Positions 54,190-63,781 of a stretch of DNA of 64,000 bases are shown here, piece by piece. Origin of the DNA: G963678255 sp963678255. Lineage in GTDB: Bacteria > Cloacimonadota > Cloacimonadia > Cloacimonadales > WRIO01. Under the pieces are notes generated by a model that was given only the letters and a program-made list of their open reading frames with translations, ran no database searches and was not told where the DNA came from. How positions within the stretch are numbered: position 1 is the stretch's first letter; every line of letters begins with the position of its first letter. A program made the position numbers and the translations under genes. Location: NCBI GenBank assembly GCA_963678255.2, contig CAXXTW010000002.1:1550001-1614000 (forward strand), given 5' to 3'.

Positions 54190-56468
54190 ATAGTAAATTT
54201 ATCTCCAGTTTCATGTCCATTACAGGTTAATTTATAGACATAAACACCTGAAGGCAATTGATTACCCTGATCATCTTTTGCATCCCAATAAATCAGACTT
54301 TCACCTTTATCACGATATCCTTTTAATAGAGTTCTTACTTTTTGTCCCTTAATATTATAGATAGCAAGTTCAGAATTTCCTTTGATGTTCAAATTTATTT
54401 GAAAGGAGCCTTTATGAGCATTTACTCCATAAAAGGGGTTTGGATAGAAATTAGCTTTTATAGGAATTTCAACAATTTGTGTTTCTTCATTATTCATAAA
54501 AGGTTGTCTTTCAAAAGCGCCAATATCAATACCATTGCCTGATATTCTGGGATTGCCTGCCAGATCTGTTTCAGGAAGAACAAAACCTTCCGGTAGGGCC
54601 AGCGTTCCTGCATCAACCAAAGGTGAATCAAATCTGGGCATTGCAGAATAGCCCCCCCAAGTATAGAGTAAAGGATCACCAGATAAAAGGTTTTCCTTGG
54701 TGCATTCAAAAGGACTTCCATCAATTTGAAAAAAGGAGTTATCACCCTCTGGGAAAAAACAGTTTTTGTACAAAGCAGTTTGAGGACCTTCTCTTAAATC
54801 ATGTATGATCGTATTTGCATAATGATTATAGAGAATACTGTTATACATTTTTAAATCGATAGGACCCTGAAGGTAAACAGATCCTACTGAATAGTTAGTA
54901 TTATTATTAACCAGACTAATATTTGAAAGAATAAAAGGTTGGACATCTTGATTGTTTAAACCAAATAGAGTCAGTAGAGTAATTAATCTGGAATGATCTA
55001 AAGCCGATATTTCTTCATTTTTAGTATTTTCTATGAAAAGATTACTGATCTGAACAGGAGGTAAGACGAGTTGATCATCATCAGAAACGTTAACACACAA
55101 ACCTTGTCTAGCAAAACCATTGAGATATACGTTAGAAATACGAATCGGATTTTTGTACTGAATTGTAATTCCCAATCCAGAATCTGTCCCATAAAAATAT
55201 AACTGATCCAGTTTTATCCCACGATGAGCCTGTATTTCTAATTGTGTTCCTGATCTTGCAATATTGGGATTGTTCGTAATACGGATATTTTTTAATTCAA
55301 CGTTATCCCCTCGAATAAGCATTTTTGACATATGGTATTTTTCTTCCGAATTGATAATATTCATATTTTCAATTTTAATATTTTTGGAGTCAAAAATCTT
55401 AATAATTGGGTATGTATTTGCACCATCAATAGTAAAAGACCCATTTAATCCAATCAGATTTGTATTAGATTTAAGTTTTAAGGGTAAAAGAGAGACGCCT
55501 TCTTCATAAGTATAAATTCCAGGCTCCACATAAACCGTGCTTTGATGAAGAGAGTCACCTTTGACTCTAAGAACAGCCTGAAAGAGAGTTTTCAGAGGAT
55601 GATCTGGGCTCAGTCCGTTATTATTGTCATTCCCAGTGGTGCTAACATAAAGATCAGCATTTACTTCTTCGATCATTCCTTGTCTAATATCATAGGTATA
55701 GTTAAAAGTTTGTTCATCAATAAAAGGGTTATCCCCTATATCCATTCTGAGAAAGTTTTCACTGAGTTGTGGTACAGTAAAACGATTTAAGGGAAAATAA
55801 AATTCATTATATCCACTTGTTGCAATATCTGTGGCTAAATATCCCGTGTTGAAATAAACATCGTTACGGCGAACAGGATCAAGAATAACGATTGGATACC
55901 CTCCAAGATTATCATTCCTAGAAATATTCAAACCTCCAGAAGTACCTCGAGCTAAAGTCATATTGTATCTGATCACATTTGCTGAAATGATACCAGGAGA
56001 TTGAAGAACTGAAAACCCGCCACCACTGCCTGAAGTATTGTATTGAACTATATTATTTTCAAAGATAAATTGATTACAAAGACGAAAAAAAATTCCGCCA
56101 AGACCATAAGTTTCTATCATATCATTATATTCACCAAGACCATGTTGAAAGGTGAAGCCTGCCACTTTGATATAGGGTGCTTCAAAGACTTGCATACAAG
56201 TCCCTGAAAAATCAGGATCAATAATAGTCTGAGAAGCATAAAGACTGTCTCCTGTAATGAGATAAAGACTACCTATGGTTAAAGCTTTCTGACGAACGAC
56301 AAGCCTTTCTGCGTACGTACCTGGATAGACTAACACCGTGTCATAGGCCGACGCTGTGTTAATAGCCGTTTGAATAGAACTATAAGTCTGGTTTTGCCCT
56401 ACTCTCAATGTATTTGCTTGTAAAGCAAGAATTGTTAGCAGAAACAGAATAAATAAAAATCTTCTCAA
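54180..56468 (-). CDS. Secreted right-handed beta-helix protein with sorting domain
   Basis: 762 aa. The signal peptide ends at LQANT (residue ~19). NQTYSSIQTAINTASAYDTVLVYPGTY and VSTTGNDNNNGLSPDHPLKTL start two parallel beta-helix (pectate-lyase-like/DUF1565) regions, with repeats such as NIKIENMNIINSEE and VELKNIRITNNPN. No clear lyase catalytic residues. The end has NFYPNPF, LAIYNIKGQKVRT and LPSGVYVYKL, the FCB sorting domain. Likely an extracellular carbohydrate-binding or degrading protein. Lies inside the tRNA-flanked segment, 55 nt after the next gene on the same strand. Confidence 0.85.
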   Translation of the reverse strand: MRRFLFILFLLTILALQANTLRVGQNQTYSSIQTAINTASAYDTVLVYPGTYAERLVVRQKALTIGSLYLITGDSLYASQTIIDPDFSGTCMQVFEAPYIKVAGFTFQHGLGEYNDMIETYGLGGIFFRLCNQFIFENNIVQYNTSGSGGGFSVLQSPGIISANVIRYNMTLARGTSGGLNISRNDNLGGYPIVILDPVRRNDVYFNTGYLATDIATSGYNEFYFPLNRFTVPQLSENFLRMDIGDNPFIDEQTFNYTYDIRQGMIEEVNADLYVSTTGNDNNNGLSPDHPLKTLFQAVLRVKGDSLHQSTVYVEPGIYTYEEGVSLLPLKLKSNTNLIGLNGSFTIDGANTYPIIKIFDSKNIKIENMNIINSEEKYHMSKMLIRGDNVELKNIRITNNPNIARSGTQLEIQAHRGIKLDQLYFYGTDSGLGITIQYKNPIRISNVYLNGFARQGLCVNVSDDDQLVLPPVQISNLFIENTKNEEISALDHSRLITLLTLFGLNNQDVQPFILSNISLVNNNTNYSVGSVYLQGPIDLKMYNSILYNHYANTIIHDLREGPQTALYKNCFFPEGDNSFFQIDGSPFECTKENLLSGDPLLYTWGGYSAMPRFDSPLVDAGTLALPEGFVLPETDLAGNPRISGNGIDIGAFERQPFMNNEETQIVEIPIKANFYPNPFYGVNAHKGSFQINLNIKGNSELAIYNIKGQKVRTLLKGYRDKGESLIYWDAKDDQGNQLPSGVYVYKLTCNGHETGDKFTIIK

Positions 56469-56490
56469 AATATCTCCTTTACCAAAAACA

Positions 56491-56513
56491 GGCAGAGACT
56501 AAAAGTCTCTGCC
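56491..56513 (-). terminator. Perfect hairpin between the two secreted-protein genes
   Basis: GGCAGAGACT-AAA-AGTCTCTGCC, 10-bp stem; on the minus strand followed by TGTTTTT. Located after the stop of the upstream gene, so probably a terminator or a partial attenuator for the downstream beta-helix gene. Confidence 0.65.
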
Positions 56514-56523
56514 TTAACAACAA

Positions 56524-58812
56524 CTATTTTAACATTAACAGTTTTCCTGTTTTTATATCATTTCCACTTTGTATTTTGAAGAAATAAAGACCATTTCCAA
56601 CTCTTATGCCATTCTGGTTATCACCATTCCAGACGATACCATGTGTTCCCATTGCCATTCTTTGATTGACCAGAGTTTTAATCTTCTGACCTTTTACATT
56701 GAATAAGTCAACAATAACATTGCTTTCTTCTGTTAAAGAAAACTTAATAGTAGTCGTTGGATTGAAAGGATTTGGATAAGAATTCACATTATTAATTATG
56801 CTTTTTCTAATGACTTGATTATTGTTCTCTTTGGGATATACATTGATTGATAGTGCATCAAAAGTACCTGCAATCAAACTGTTGTTTTTAGAGTTTGAGA
56901 TGATCTGTCCTTCGAGAGCTATCTCTTCTTCTGATTTGCTAGAAGTAATCGCTCTAAAAGTTAGAGGTAATCCTTCATAACCTTTTGTATAAGCTAATAT
57001 CTGGACAGGGTATGAAGATATTTTGGTTGCGCCAATACAGTCGAGTCCTGCATATACTGCAATTTCATTGTATCCGCTGTTTTCATCAATATTCCCAATG
57101 GTTAGACTCTGATATTCATCCTGATCTAAGAAAGAATAATATTCAGGTAATGTTTCATTGGAAAGTAAAGTAATATTTTCCTTTGTTCCACTGGTTCTGT
57201 TGCTATTCCAGTGAAAGTTAGAAATAGAAGTTTCACCTGGTTTTAAATTAATAATATATGATTTTCCAAATTCCATAATCAGAGTATTGGCATTGACTGT
57301 AGGAACAGGGGTGGGATCATCTTTTGTATTGTTAGATTGAGGCGCTTGATAATGCCATCTTTCACCATGTACATTAGCAACCTTTGAGAGATTGGGGCCT
57401 AGTGCGTCTGCTAAAGACTGATTTTCCATAAACCAATATCCAACCCAATTATTCAACCCACTTTGAATGGTGATACTCGTATTTTCAGCAACAACTTTTC
57501 CTATAACTCGATTGTTAAGATACGTAGTAGAGGGGACATTCAATTTATGACCATTGGTATGAGTAAAGTTATAAATCCCGCTACATGACCATAAATATGT
57601 ATAAGTGTCTCTATATAAATAATTCGTTAATGGTCGTGAAACTGTGTTTTGCCAATAAGATTTGCTTGTAGAATTGAATTCAGCGAGTACACTTGTCGCA
57701 GGCAAGGAAGTGTTTAAGATTGGGAAAGATTCCCATCTCCAGTTCAATTCCGGACTCATTCTCCGATACATAACTGCTGAACCAAAAGCTGTATGACCAA
57801 TAGGATAATCATAAAATCTTACTTCACTAGCACGGCCATTAACTGGGATATACTGAGTATAATAATCTTTGATAAAGTCCACAGGTACCAATATAGGATT
57901 AGCAGTAGTTCCAATATTGACAGGTTCAAAAGATAATTGTGTAAGCAAAATATATGGTTGAGTGGCACTTGTATTGAAAATATTTGATTTTAACAATTGA
58001 TTATAAAATCGATAGGCATAACTCTGAAAACCATCACATAAAACAAAGGATCTATTACTCTCACCATTAAAGCTAAAGGCAGGATGAGCGTTTAAATATT
58101 TAAGTGATTGAAGTGCATCATAATTATGATCTTGAAAATGAGCCATTATATAAGCAAAATAATGAGCAGAATCAATATTTTCCAGGAGATTATTTTGTTG
58201 AACAACAGAATTGTATAAGGTAGGTGAAATACCGTTTGTGAATGTATCCATATCATTTGCATAGTCATCGTTAATAGTTCCATGATGAATGAAGGCATAA
58301 TATCTGCCGTTAGTATGATAGACAAAAGGATGAGGATCCGGCTTTGTGAGGTCATGATCATAAGAATAGCCTCTCGCATGAACCATAATGATATAAGGGT
58401 TACTATTAACTATTGTATTCACAGCGTTATTAAATTGATCATCTGTATAAATATTTTCTGTTCCTGCAAAACGAACTGGATTAGGAGTACCTACGTAAGC
58501 TTTGTTTGAGTTATATTGATAGGTCATCCCTGGTATTGGGATTCCTGCCTGATTATAAGCGACGATGCCCCAACCATAGTGGTAAGTACCCCCAACATCA
58601 CCTTTGAAATCTGTTAAAGCATTGATTACAGTAGTTGAGTTTAGAGGTAACCCATTTTTACTGGTTAAAACAATAAACATAGCATTTAGAGAATTAAATG
58701 CCAGAGATAGAAAGAGCAACATAGAAAATAAACAAACTACTTTTCTGTTAGAAAACAGTTTTTTATTTGTAGGTAACGAACCAAAGTTTGATAATATATT
58801 TAATGTATTCAT
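56524..58812 (-). CDS. Secreted protein with a class-II amidotransferase-like N-terminal domain and sorting domain
   Basis: 762 aa. A hydrophobic signal segment at residues ~27-45. The following ~260 residues (FIVLTSKNGLPLNSTTV, YHYGWGIVAYN, NPYIIMVHARGYS, HPFVYHTNGRYYAFIHHGTIND) match the layout of class-II glutamine amidotransferases (YafJ-like). The N-terminal catalytic Cys of that family is absent: Met-Phe follows the signal region instead. It may therefore be a non-catalytic or differently acting relative. The end has SYPNPFNPTTTIKFSL, DLFNVKGQKIKT and GNGLYFFKIQSG. Same length as its neighbour by chance. Inferred to be surface-exposed. Confidence 0.75.
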   Translation of the reverse strand: MNTLNILSNFGSLPTNKKLFSNRKVVCLFSMLLFLSLAFNSLNAMFIVLTSKNGLPLNSTTVINALTDFKGDVGGTYHYGWGIVAYNQAGIPIPGMTYQYNSNKAYVGTPNPVRFAGTENIYTDDQFNNAVNTIVNSNPYIIMVHARGYSYDHDLTKPDPHPFVYHTNGRYYAFIHHGTINDDYANDMDTFTNGISPTLYNSVVQQNNLLENIDSAHYFAYIMAHFQDHNYDALQSLKYLNAHPAFSFNGESNRSFVLCDGFQSYAYRFYNQLLKSNIFNTSATQPYILLTQLSFEPVNIGTTANPILVPVDFIKDYYTQYIPVNGRASEVRFYDYPIGHTAFGSAVMYRRMSPELNWRWESFPILNTSLPATSVLAEFNSTSKSYWQNTVSRPLTNYLYRDTYTYLWSCSGIYNFTHTNGHKLNVPSTTYLNNRVIGKVVAENTSITIQSGLNNWVGYWFMENQSLADALGPNLSKVANVHGERWHYQAPQSNNTKDDPTPVPTVNANTLIMEFGKSYIINLKPGETSISNFHWNSNRTSGTKENITLLSNETLPEYYSFLDQDEYQSLTIGNIDENSGYNEIAVYAGLDCIGATKISSYPVQILAYTKGYEGLPLTFRAITSSKSEEEIALEGQIISNSKNNSLIAGTFDALSINVYPKENNNQVIRKSIINNVNSYPNPFNPTTTIKFSLTEESNVIVDLFNVKGQKIKTLVNQRMAMGTHGIVWNGDNQNGIRVGNGLYFFKIQSGNDIKTGKLLMLK

Positions 58813-58851
58813 TTTTTCTCCTTTTTTTTTGAATTAGTATTTCATAAGATA

Positions 58852-58886
58852 GGGGTTTCTTATTTTTATCCTTTATAAGAAACCCC
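58852..58886. promoter_or_regulatory. Strong hairpin in the leader of the upstream secreted-protein gene
   Basis: GGGGTTTCTTAT (58852-58863) and ATAAGAAACCCC (58875-58886) form a perfect 12-bp stem with an 11-nt loop. It lies 40 nt before the ATG at 58812 with no U-run on either side, so a 5'-UTR structure is more likely than a terminator. Confidence 0.55.
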
Positions 58887-59254
58887 ATAAAGAAGAAATT
58901 GATTTCTGTCTCTAGGCGCATGAATATTTATAGATAAGTACGTTATATAGTAAGTTAGTTCTAAGTATATATATATATATATATATATGTGTTAATATTA
59001 TAAAAAATATCAATGCAAAAATAATCATACAATAATCTCATATAAGAGATATTCTTCATCACCATACTCCTGAAATCATTTAGACATTTAACAAGAATAG
59101 TAATTAGAATATATTTTGTCAATAATAATTTTTATACAACTTTATTTATATAATACCAAAAGACTATTATTTTTTTATTTTATAGTATATATTTTTTACA
59201 ATTTTTGTAAAGCTGTATTTAAAGTATTTTGTTTTAAGCTATTTTTAATGTATC
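58887..59254. other. Intergenic with (AT)n tract
   Basis: A run of alternating AT (about 58965-58988, ~24 bp) prone to length change. Otherwise very AT-rich; no gene seen up to the tRNA-half repeat. Confidence 0.6.
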
Positions 59255-59360
59255 ATACCGTTTGTGGCAGGTTCAATTCCTGCCCTCTCAACCAAATTAA
59301 ATAAGGGCGGATGAATCCGCCCTTATATTATTTAATCAAGTTTACTTAACTTATTTAATG
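59255..59360. repeat. 106-bp direct repeat, right copy (tRNA 3' half plus terminator)
   Basis: Second copy of 54084-54189. The tRNA part lacks acceptor 5' strand, D-arm and anticodon arm, so it is not a functional tRNA; its discriminator position is A (59291). It overlaps the clpB stop codon. Confidence 0.92.
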
Positions 59361-61930
59361 TCAAAGTTATAATTATTATCCTGATAATCAATGGATATTT
59401 TAGAGTTTTGAGTAATATTTCCTTTTAGCATTTCTATTGAAATAGCATTTTCCAATTCTTTTTGAATAATTCTTTTCAAAGGTCTTGCTCCATATTGAGG
59501 ATCAAATCCAGCTTCCGCGATATGATTGATACAAGATTCGGTGAAACTTATAGAGATCTGTTTTTCACAAAGTTTTTTTGATAGGATATTTAATTGAAAG
59601 CGAACAATCTCAATAATTTGTTCTTTAGAAAGTCTGTGAAAAATAATGATATCATCAAGACGATTGAGAAATTCAGGTTTGAAATAATTCTTTAAGGTAT
59701 TAAGTAAAGGAAGTTTTAGTTTTTCCGGATCGGTATCTGGATTGTCAAAAATCATTTGAGCTCCGATATTTGAAGTCATAATAATGATCACATTTCTAAA
59801 ATCTACTGTTTTTCCCTGCCCGTCAGTCAATCTGCCATCTTCTAAAATTTGAAGAAGGATATGAAAGATATCATGATGAGCCTTTTCAATTTCATCAAAG
59901 AGCAGAACGCTATAAGGTCTTCTCCGAACAGCTTCCGTCAGATATCCACCCTCTTCATAACCAACGTATCCTGGAGGAGCTCCAATAAGTCTTGAGACGC
60001 TATGTTTTTCCATAAATTCAGACATATCAATACGAATCATTGATTTAACAGAATCAAAGAGAAATTCAGCCAAAGCTTTAGCTAATTCAGTTTTTCCTAC
60101 ACCGGTTGGTCCTAAAAAGAGAAAAGAACCTATTGGTCTGTTTTGATCACTTAATCCGCTTCTTGAGCGTCTGATTGCATGAGAAACAGCAGAAATTCCC
60201 TGTTCTTGGCCAATAACTCGCAGAGATAATTCTTTTTCCATGTTAATCAAACGATGCACTTCTCCTTCAAGAAGTTTTGACATGGGGATACCCGTCCATT
60301 TTGCAACAATTTCAGCAATCATACCTTCATCGACCATTTCTTTCAGAAGTCTTTGTTCATCGGGAATCTCTTTTAACTGTAGTTTTAGTTTATCGAGTTC
60401 CTTTTGTTTTTGTAATAACAAACCATATTTAATTTCTGCTACTTTACCGAGGTCACCCTTTCTTTCAGCGTTATCAGCCTCAATTTTATAGTTATCTATT
60501 TGTTCAGAAATCAGACTGATTTGTTTCATCAAGTCTTTTTCATGAGTCCATTTTAGTTTTAGGTTAATTTGAGAACTTTTTAATTCAGCAATTTCTTCTT
60601 CAATTTTTCTTAATCTATCTTTTGAGAGTTCATCTTTATCTTTTTTAACAGAGATTTTTTCAATTTCAAGTTGTCGAATTCTTCTGACTATTTCGTCTAA
60701 TTCAACAGGCATGGAATCAACTTCCATTTTTAATTGAGCACATGCCTCATCTACCAAATCAATAGCTTTATCAGGCAGAAAACGATCTGATATGTAACGA
60801 TTTGATAAGACAGCTGCGGCGATAAGGGCACTATCAACAATTTGAACGCCATGATGTAATTCATATTTATCTTTAATACCTCTTAAAATGGAAATGGTAT
60901 CGTCAATATCAGGTTCTTTGACAAGTACAGGTTGAAATCTTCTTTCTAGCGCTGCATCTTTTTCGATATATTTTCTATATTCATTAAGAGTTGTTGCGCC
61001 AATGCAATGTAAATTTCCACGAGCTAAAGCAGGTTTTAGCATATTTGAAGCATCAACAGATCCTTCTGCAGCTCCTGCTCCGACAACTGTATGAATTTCA
61101 TCAATAAAGAGAACAATATGACCTTCATTTGCTTCGACTTCTTTTAAAACAGCTTTCAATCTATCTTCAAACTCTCCACGGAACTTAGCACCTGCAATTA
61201 AAGCTCCCATATCTAATTCTAAAATCTCTTTATTTTTAAGGTTTTCAGGGACATCTTGATCCATAATTCTTCTGGCTAAGCCTTCAACGATGGCAGTCTT
61301 CCCCACTCCTGGCTCTCCGATTAAAACCGGATTGTTTTTCCTTCTTCTGGAAAGAATCTGAACAACACGTCTGATTTCTTCATCACGTCCAATAACAGGA
61401 TCTAATTTACCTTGTTTTGCTAATCGGGATAGATTTCTCGCATATTTTTCCAAAGCCTGATATTTAGCTTCAGGATTTTCATCGGTAACACGTTGATTAC
61501 CACGAATATCTTTTAAAACTGTAAGAGTCTTTTCATAGTTTATATGATATTTTTTAAAAATACTATCTGTTTTTTTCCCTTTTAAAATTAAGGCTAAATA
61601 GAGATGTTCAACACTGATGTAATCATCCTGAAGTTTTTTAGCTTGTTTTTCAGCTTCAATAAAGACTTCATTTAAATCAGGAGATAAGAAATGCTGAGTA
61701 TAACCTGTTAGTTTTGGCAAAGCATTTATTTCAAGTTTTAAATCTAATAATAAAGGTTGAATTGGAACTTCTGATTTCTGAAGAATTGGCAAAACTGTGC
61801 TATCTTCTGTGTTTAGCAAACTAAGAAAGAGGTGAAAAACAGATATTTCCTGATGTCCGTATTCATTTGCCAGGATTTGAAGGTTATTAACAATCTCTCT
61901 AGATTTAATGGTATATTGGTTTAAATTCAT
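59351..61930 (-). CDS. clpB: ClpB protein disaggregase
   Basis: 859 aa, normal length. The N-domain (QYTIKSREIVNNLQILANEYGHQ) is followed by AAA-1 with GEPGVGKTA (~204) and LDMGALIAGAKFRGEFEDRL. The middle M-domain coiled coil spans ~405-520. AAA-2 has GPTGVGKTELAKALAEFLF (~603) and SEFMEKHSVSRLIGAPPGYVGYEEGG. Arg fingers and the C-terminal YGARPLKR are present. It disaggregates proteins with DnaK. GGAGG precedes the ATG. Located just outside the tRNA-flanked segment, which probably once lay directly next to the ferritin-tRNA unit. Confidence 0.97.
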   Translation of the reverse strand: MNLNQYTIKSREIVNNLQILANEYGHQEISVFHLFLSLLNTEDSTVLPILQKSEVPIQPLLLDLKLEINALPKLTGYTQHFLSPDLNEVFIEAEKQAKKLQDDYISVEHLYLALILKGKKTDSIFKKYHINYEKTLTVLKDIRGNQRVTDENPEAKYQALEKYARNLSRLAKQGKLDPVIGRDEEIRRVVQILSRRRKNNPVLIGEPGVGKTAIVEGLARRIMDQDVPENLKNKEILELDMGALIAGAKFRGEFEDRLKAVLKEVEANEGHIVLFIDEIHTVVGAGAAEGSVDASNMLKPALARGNLHCIGATTLNEYRKYIEKDAALERRFQPVLVKEPDIDDTISILRGIKDKYELHHGVQIVDSALIAAAVLSNRYISDRFLPDKAIDLVDEACAQLKMEVDSMPVELDEIVRRIRQLEIEKISVKKDKDELSKDRLRKIEEEIAELKSSQINLKLKWTHEKDLMKQISLISEQIDNYKIEADNAERKGDLGKVAEIKYGLLLQKQKELDKLKLQLKEIPDEQRLLKEMVDEGMIAEIVAKWTGIPMSKLLEGEVHRLINMEKELSLRVIGQEQGISAVSHAIRRSRSGLSDQNRPIGSFLFLGPTGVGKTELAKALAEFLFDSVKSMIRIDMSEFMEKHSVSRLIGAPPGYVGYEEGGYLTEAVRRRPYSVLLFDEIEKAHHDIFHILLQILEDGRLTDGQGKTVDFRNVIIIMTSNIGAQMIFDNPDTDPEKLKLPLLNTLKNYFKPEFLNRLDDIIIFHRLSKEQIIEIVRFQLNILSKKLCEKQISISFTESCINHIAEAGFDPQYGARPLKRIIQKELENAISIEMLKGNITQNSKISIDYQDNNYNFDIK

Positions 61931-61989
61931 AATAAACCTCCTCTTTTTTTAGATAAGATAATTGAATAGGAGGCAAAGCCAAATTATTT

Positions 61990-63504
61990 TTAGCACTCTA
62001 TCAAAAAGATTGCTAAGATGGAGACAATTAACATTGGTATTGCAGACATTAGCAAATCGTAGATTTGCAGATAAGAGATAAAAGATAAGAGATAAAATTA
62101 CACTTTTGTGTTGTTGATAATGGCAGTGATGGTGAACTACAGATAATGGATAAATGTTAAGCTTCATCGTTGGAGAATTGCTTTAACATGACAAATATTA
62201 ATAAATGTATTCTTCATTTCTTTTGTCATGATACAAAATAAACGAAGCAAAGAAAAAATCAAGCCCGGAAAACCCCTATCGGGGATCTTGATTTTCATCT
62301 CTTTTCATTGAAATATAAATATCTGTATTTTTCTGATGGTATGCCATTTAATCTCCAGTCACTCTCAGAGGTTCCACCATAGCTTGCCAATGGGTAGGTT
62401 AAATTATAAGGTAAACCATTGTCTTATTTACGTTCAATTAAACAGGTGTTATGTGCAATTGATTGAGACGCAAAGCATTGCGTCTCTACGAGATATTATC
62501 AAAAACAACAAAAACAGAAGGAAATGCAAGAAAATTCCATGAAACCGATGTAGGCAACACAGGTGTGTTGCAGATAATGGCAGTGATGGTGAACTACAGA
62601 TAATGGATAAAAGATAAGCTTCATCGTTGGAGAATTGCTTTAATAAAGTATTTTCTGGATAAGATATGGTTATTTCTTTGAAATGGTATTGTTCATTTCT
62701 TTTAATAGATGGATTAAGGATATTGAAAGCTTGTAATTTTTTTATTTCGAGGACGAGCCGTCCTCGCTCCATAGCATCTGCAAACAAGATGTTCGCAGAA
62801 CGAGTGTTTTATTCTTTCCATAAAAATCAAATTGTGAAGCAACAAAAGGGATTCTTATTTTACCGGGAAGAGAGGACAAATCGGGGATAAAGGCAGTGCT
62901 GGTGCACTGCAGATTATAGCAAATCAGAGATTTGCAGATAAGAGATAATAGATAAAAGTTAAGCTTCATCGTTGGAGAATTGCTTAACTGCAGGCAGTGG
63001 AACGATCAGAAAATCATTAGATATTTGAATAATGTTATTTCTTATTTCAAAAAAAGGGGTTGCTTATATCCAATAATTAATATTTTTTTGTCCACGATTA
63101 ACATCATCTTCTCCTTAGATTTAATAAATCTCAATATTAATTCCTTATTGAGAAGTGGTTTTATGGCAGATTTATTAGTAATTTATTATTAATTGAACAC
63201 CAAGGGAGGAGTAAGGAAGGAGTAAGAAAGGAGTAAAGAAAGACTACTTTATGTATAGAGATGGTATCAGTAGAAGATGTAGTGAACTATGTCTTAAACT
63301 CGTTGATTTGATATAAAAGATAAAAGATAATACTACACTTATGTGTTGATGATAATAGCAGTGTGGGTGAACTAAATGGTCTTTATGAGAATCTGCTTAA
63401 ATTTTAGGTGAATATGTCATAAACTCACTCTTCGAGCTCAAACATATGGCTGTTCTCAACTCTTCGACTTTCCTTGCGACTTAACGTTATTTTTTCATGG
63501 TCGA
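61990..63504. repeat. Mosaic of intergenic palindromic repeats
   Basis: Contains the GCAAATC...GATTTGC hairpin (62052 and 62919), the nested ATCAAG...CCCCTATCGGGG...CTTGAT hairpin (~62258-62292) and the TCTCCAGTCACTCTC module (~62350). It also has CGAGGACGAGCCGTCCTCG with CTCCATAGC (62749), and a GAGGTAAACC-like remnant. No convincing gene from 61931 to 63781; short frames here are not shared by other copies. Confidence 0.7.
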
Positions 63505-63696
63505 TTGTACCACTTATACATTTTTATCAGGGAGAGAGATAGTTTTTTACTCAGAAAAAAGAGAAGAATTGATGTAATTATTTTATATTAGTAAATTCTA
63601 TTGCCAGATATGTCAAGAAGGAGTACCCATGTTTACTTTTCTCGCCTATAAGTACAAGAGTTGTTTAATATGAGTTTTTTTATAATTTGCACTGTC
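63505..63696. repeat. ~185-bp repeat, copy 2
   Basis: Matches 35926-36108, as described there; a single TAA replaces AAA within the small frame. It lies ~85 bp before the gene starting at 63782, as copy 1 lies ~155 bp before a gene. Confidence 0.8.
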
Positions 63697-63781
63697 TCGA
63701 AAATTCTATAACAGGTATAAAGGATTTTTATTGACATAAATCAGTTACTTCATTACTTTTAAAACAAAGGCGGATGTATTA

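Noticed and set aside
54180..58812. Tandem gene duplication (both proteins 762 aa)
   Set aside because: Only the C-terminal sorting domains are alike; the N-terminal domains are unrelated, so the equal length is chance.
59255..59296. Second tRNA gene
   Set aside because: Only the 3' part (variable loop to CCA) is present; acceptor 5' strand, D-arm and anticodon arm are missing.
62449..62787. 112-aa minus-strand frame
   Set aside because: Composed of repeat modules; no homologue-like features or ribosome site.
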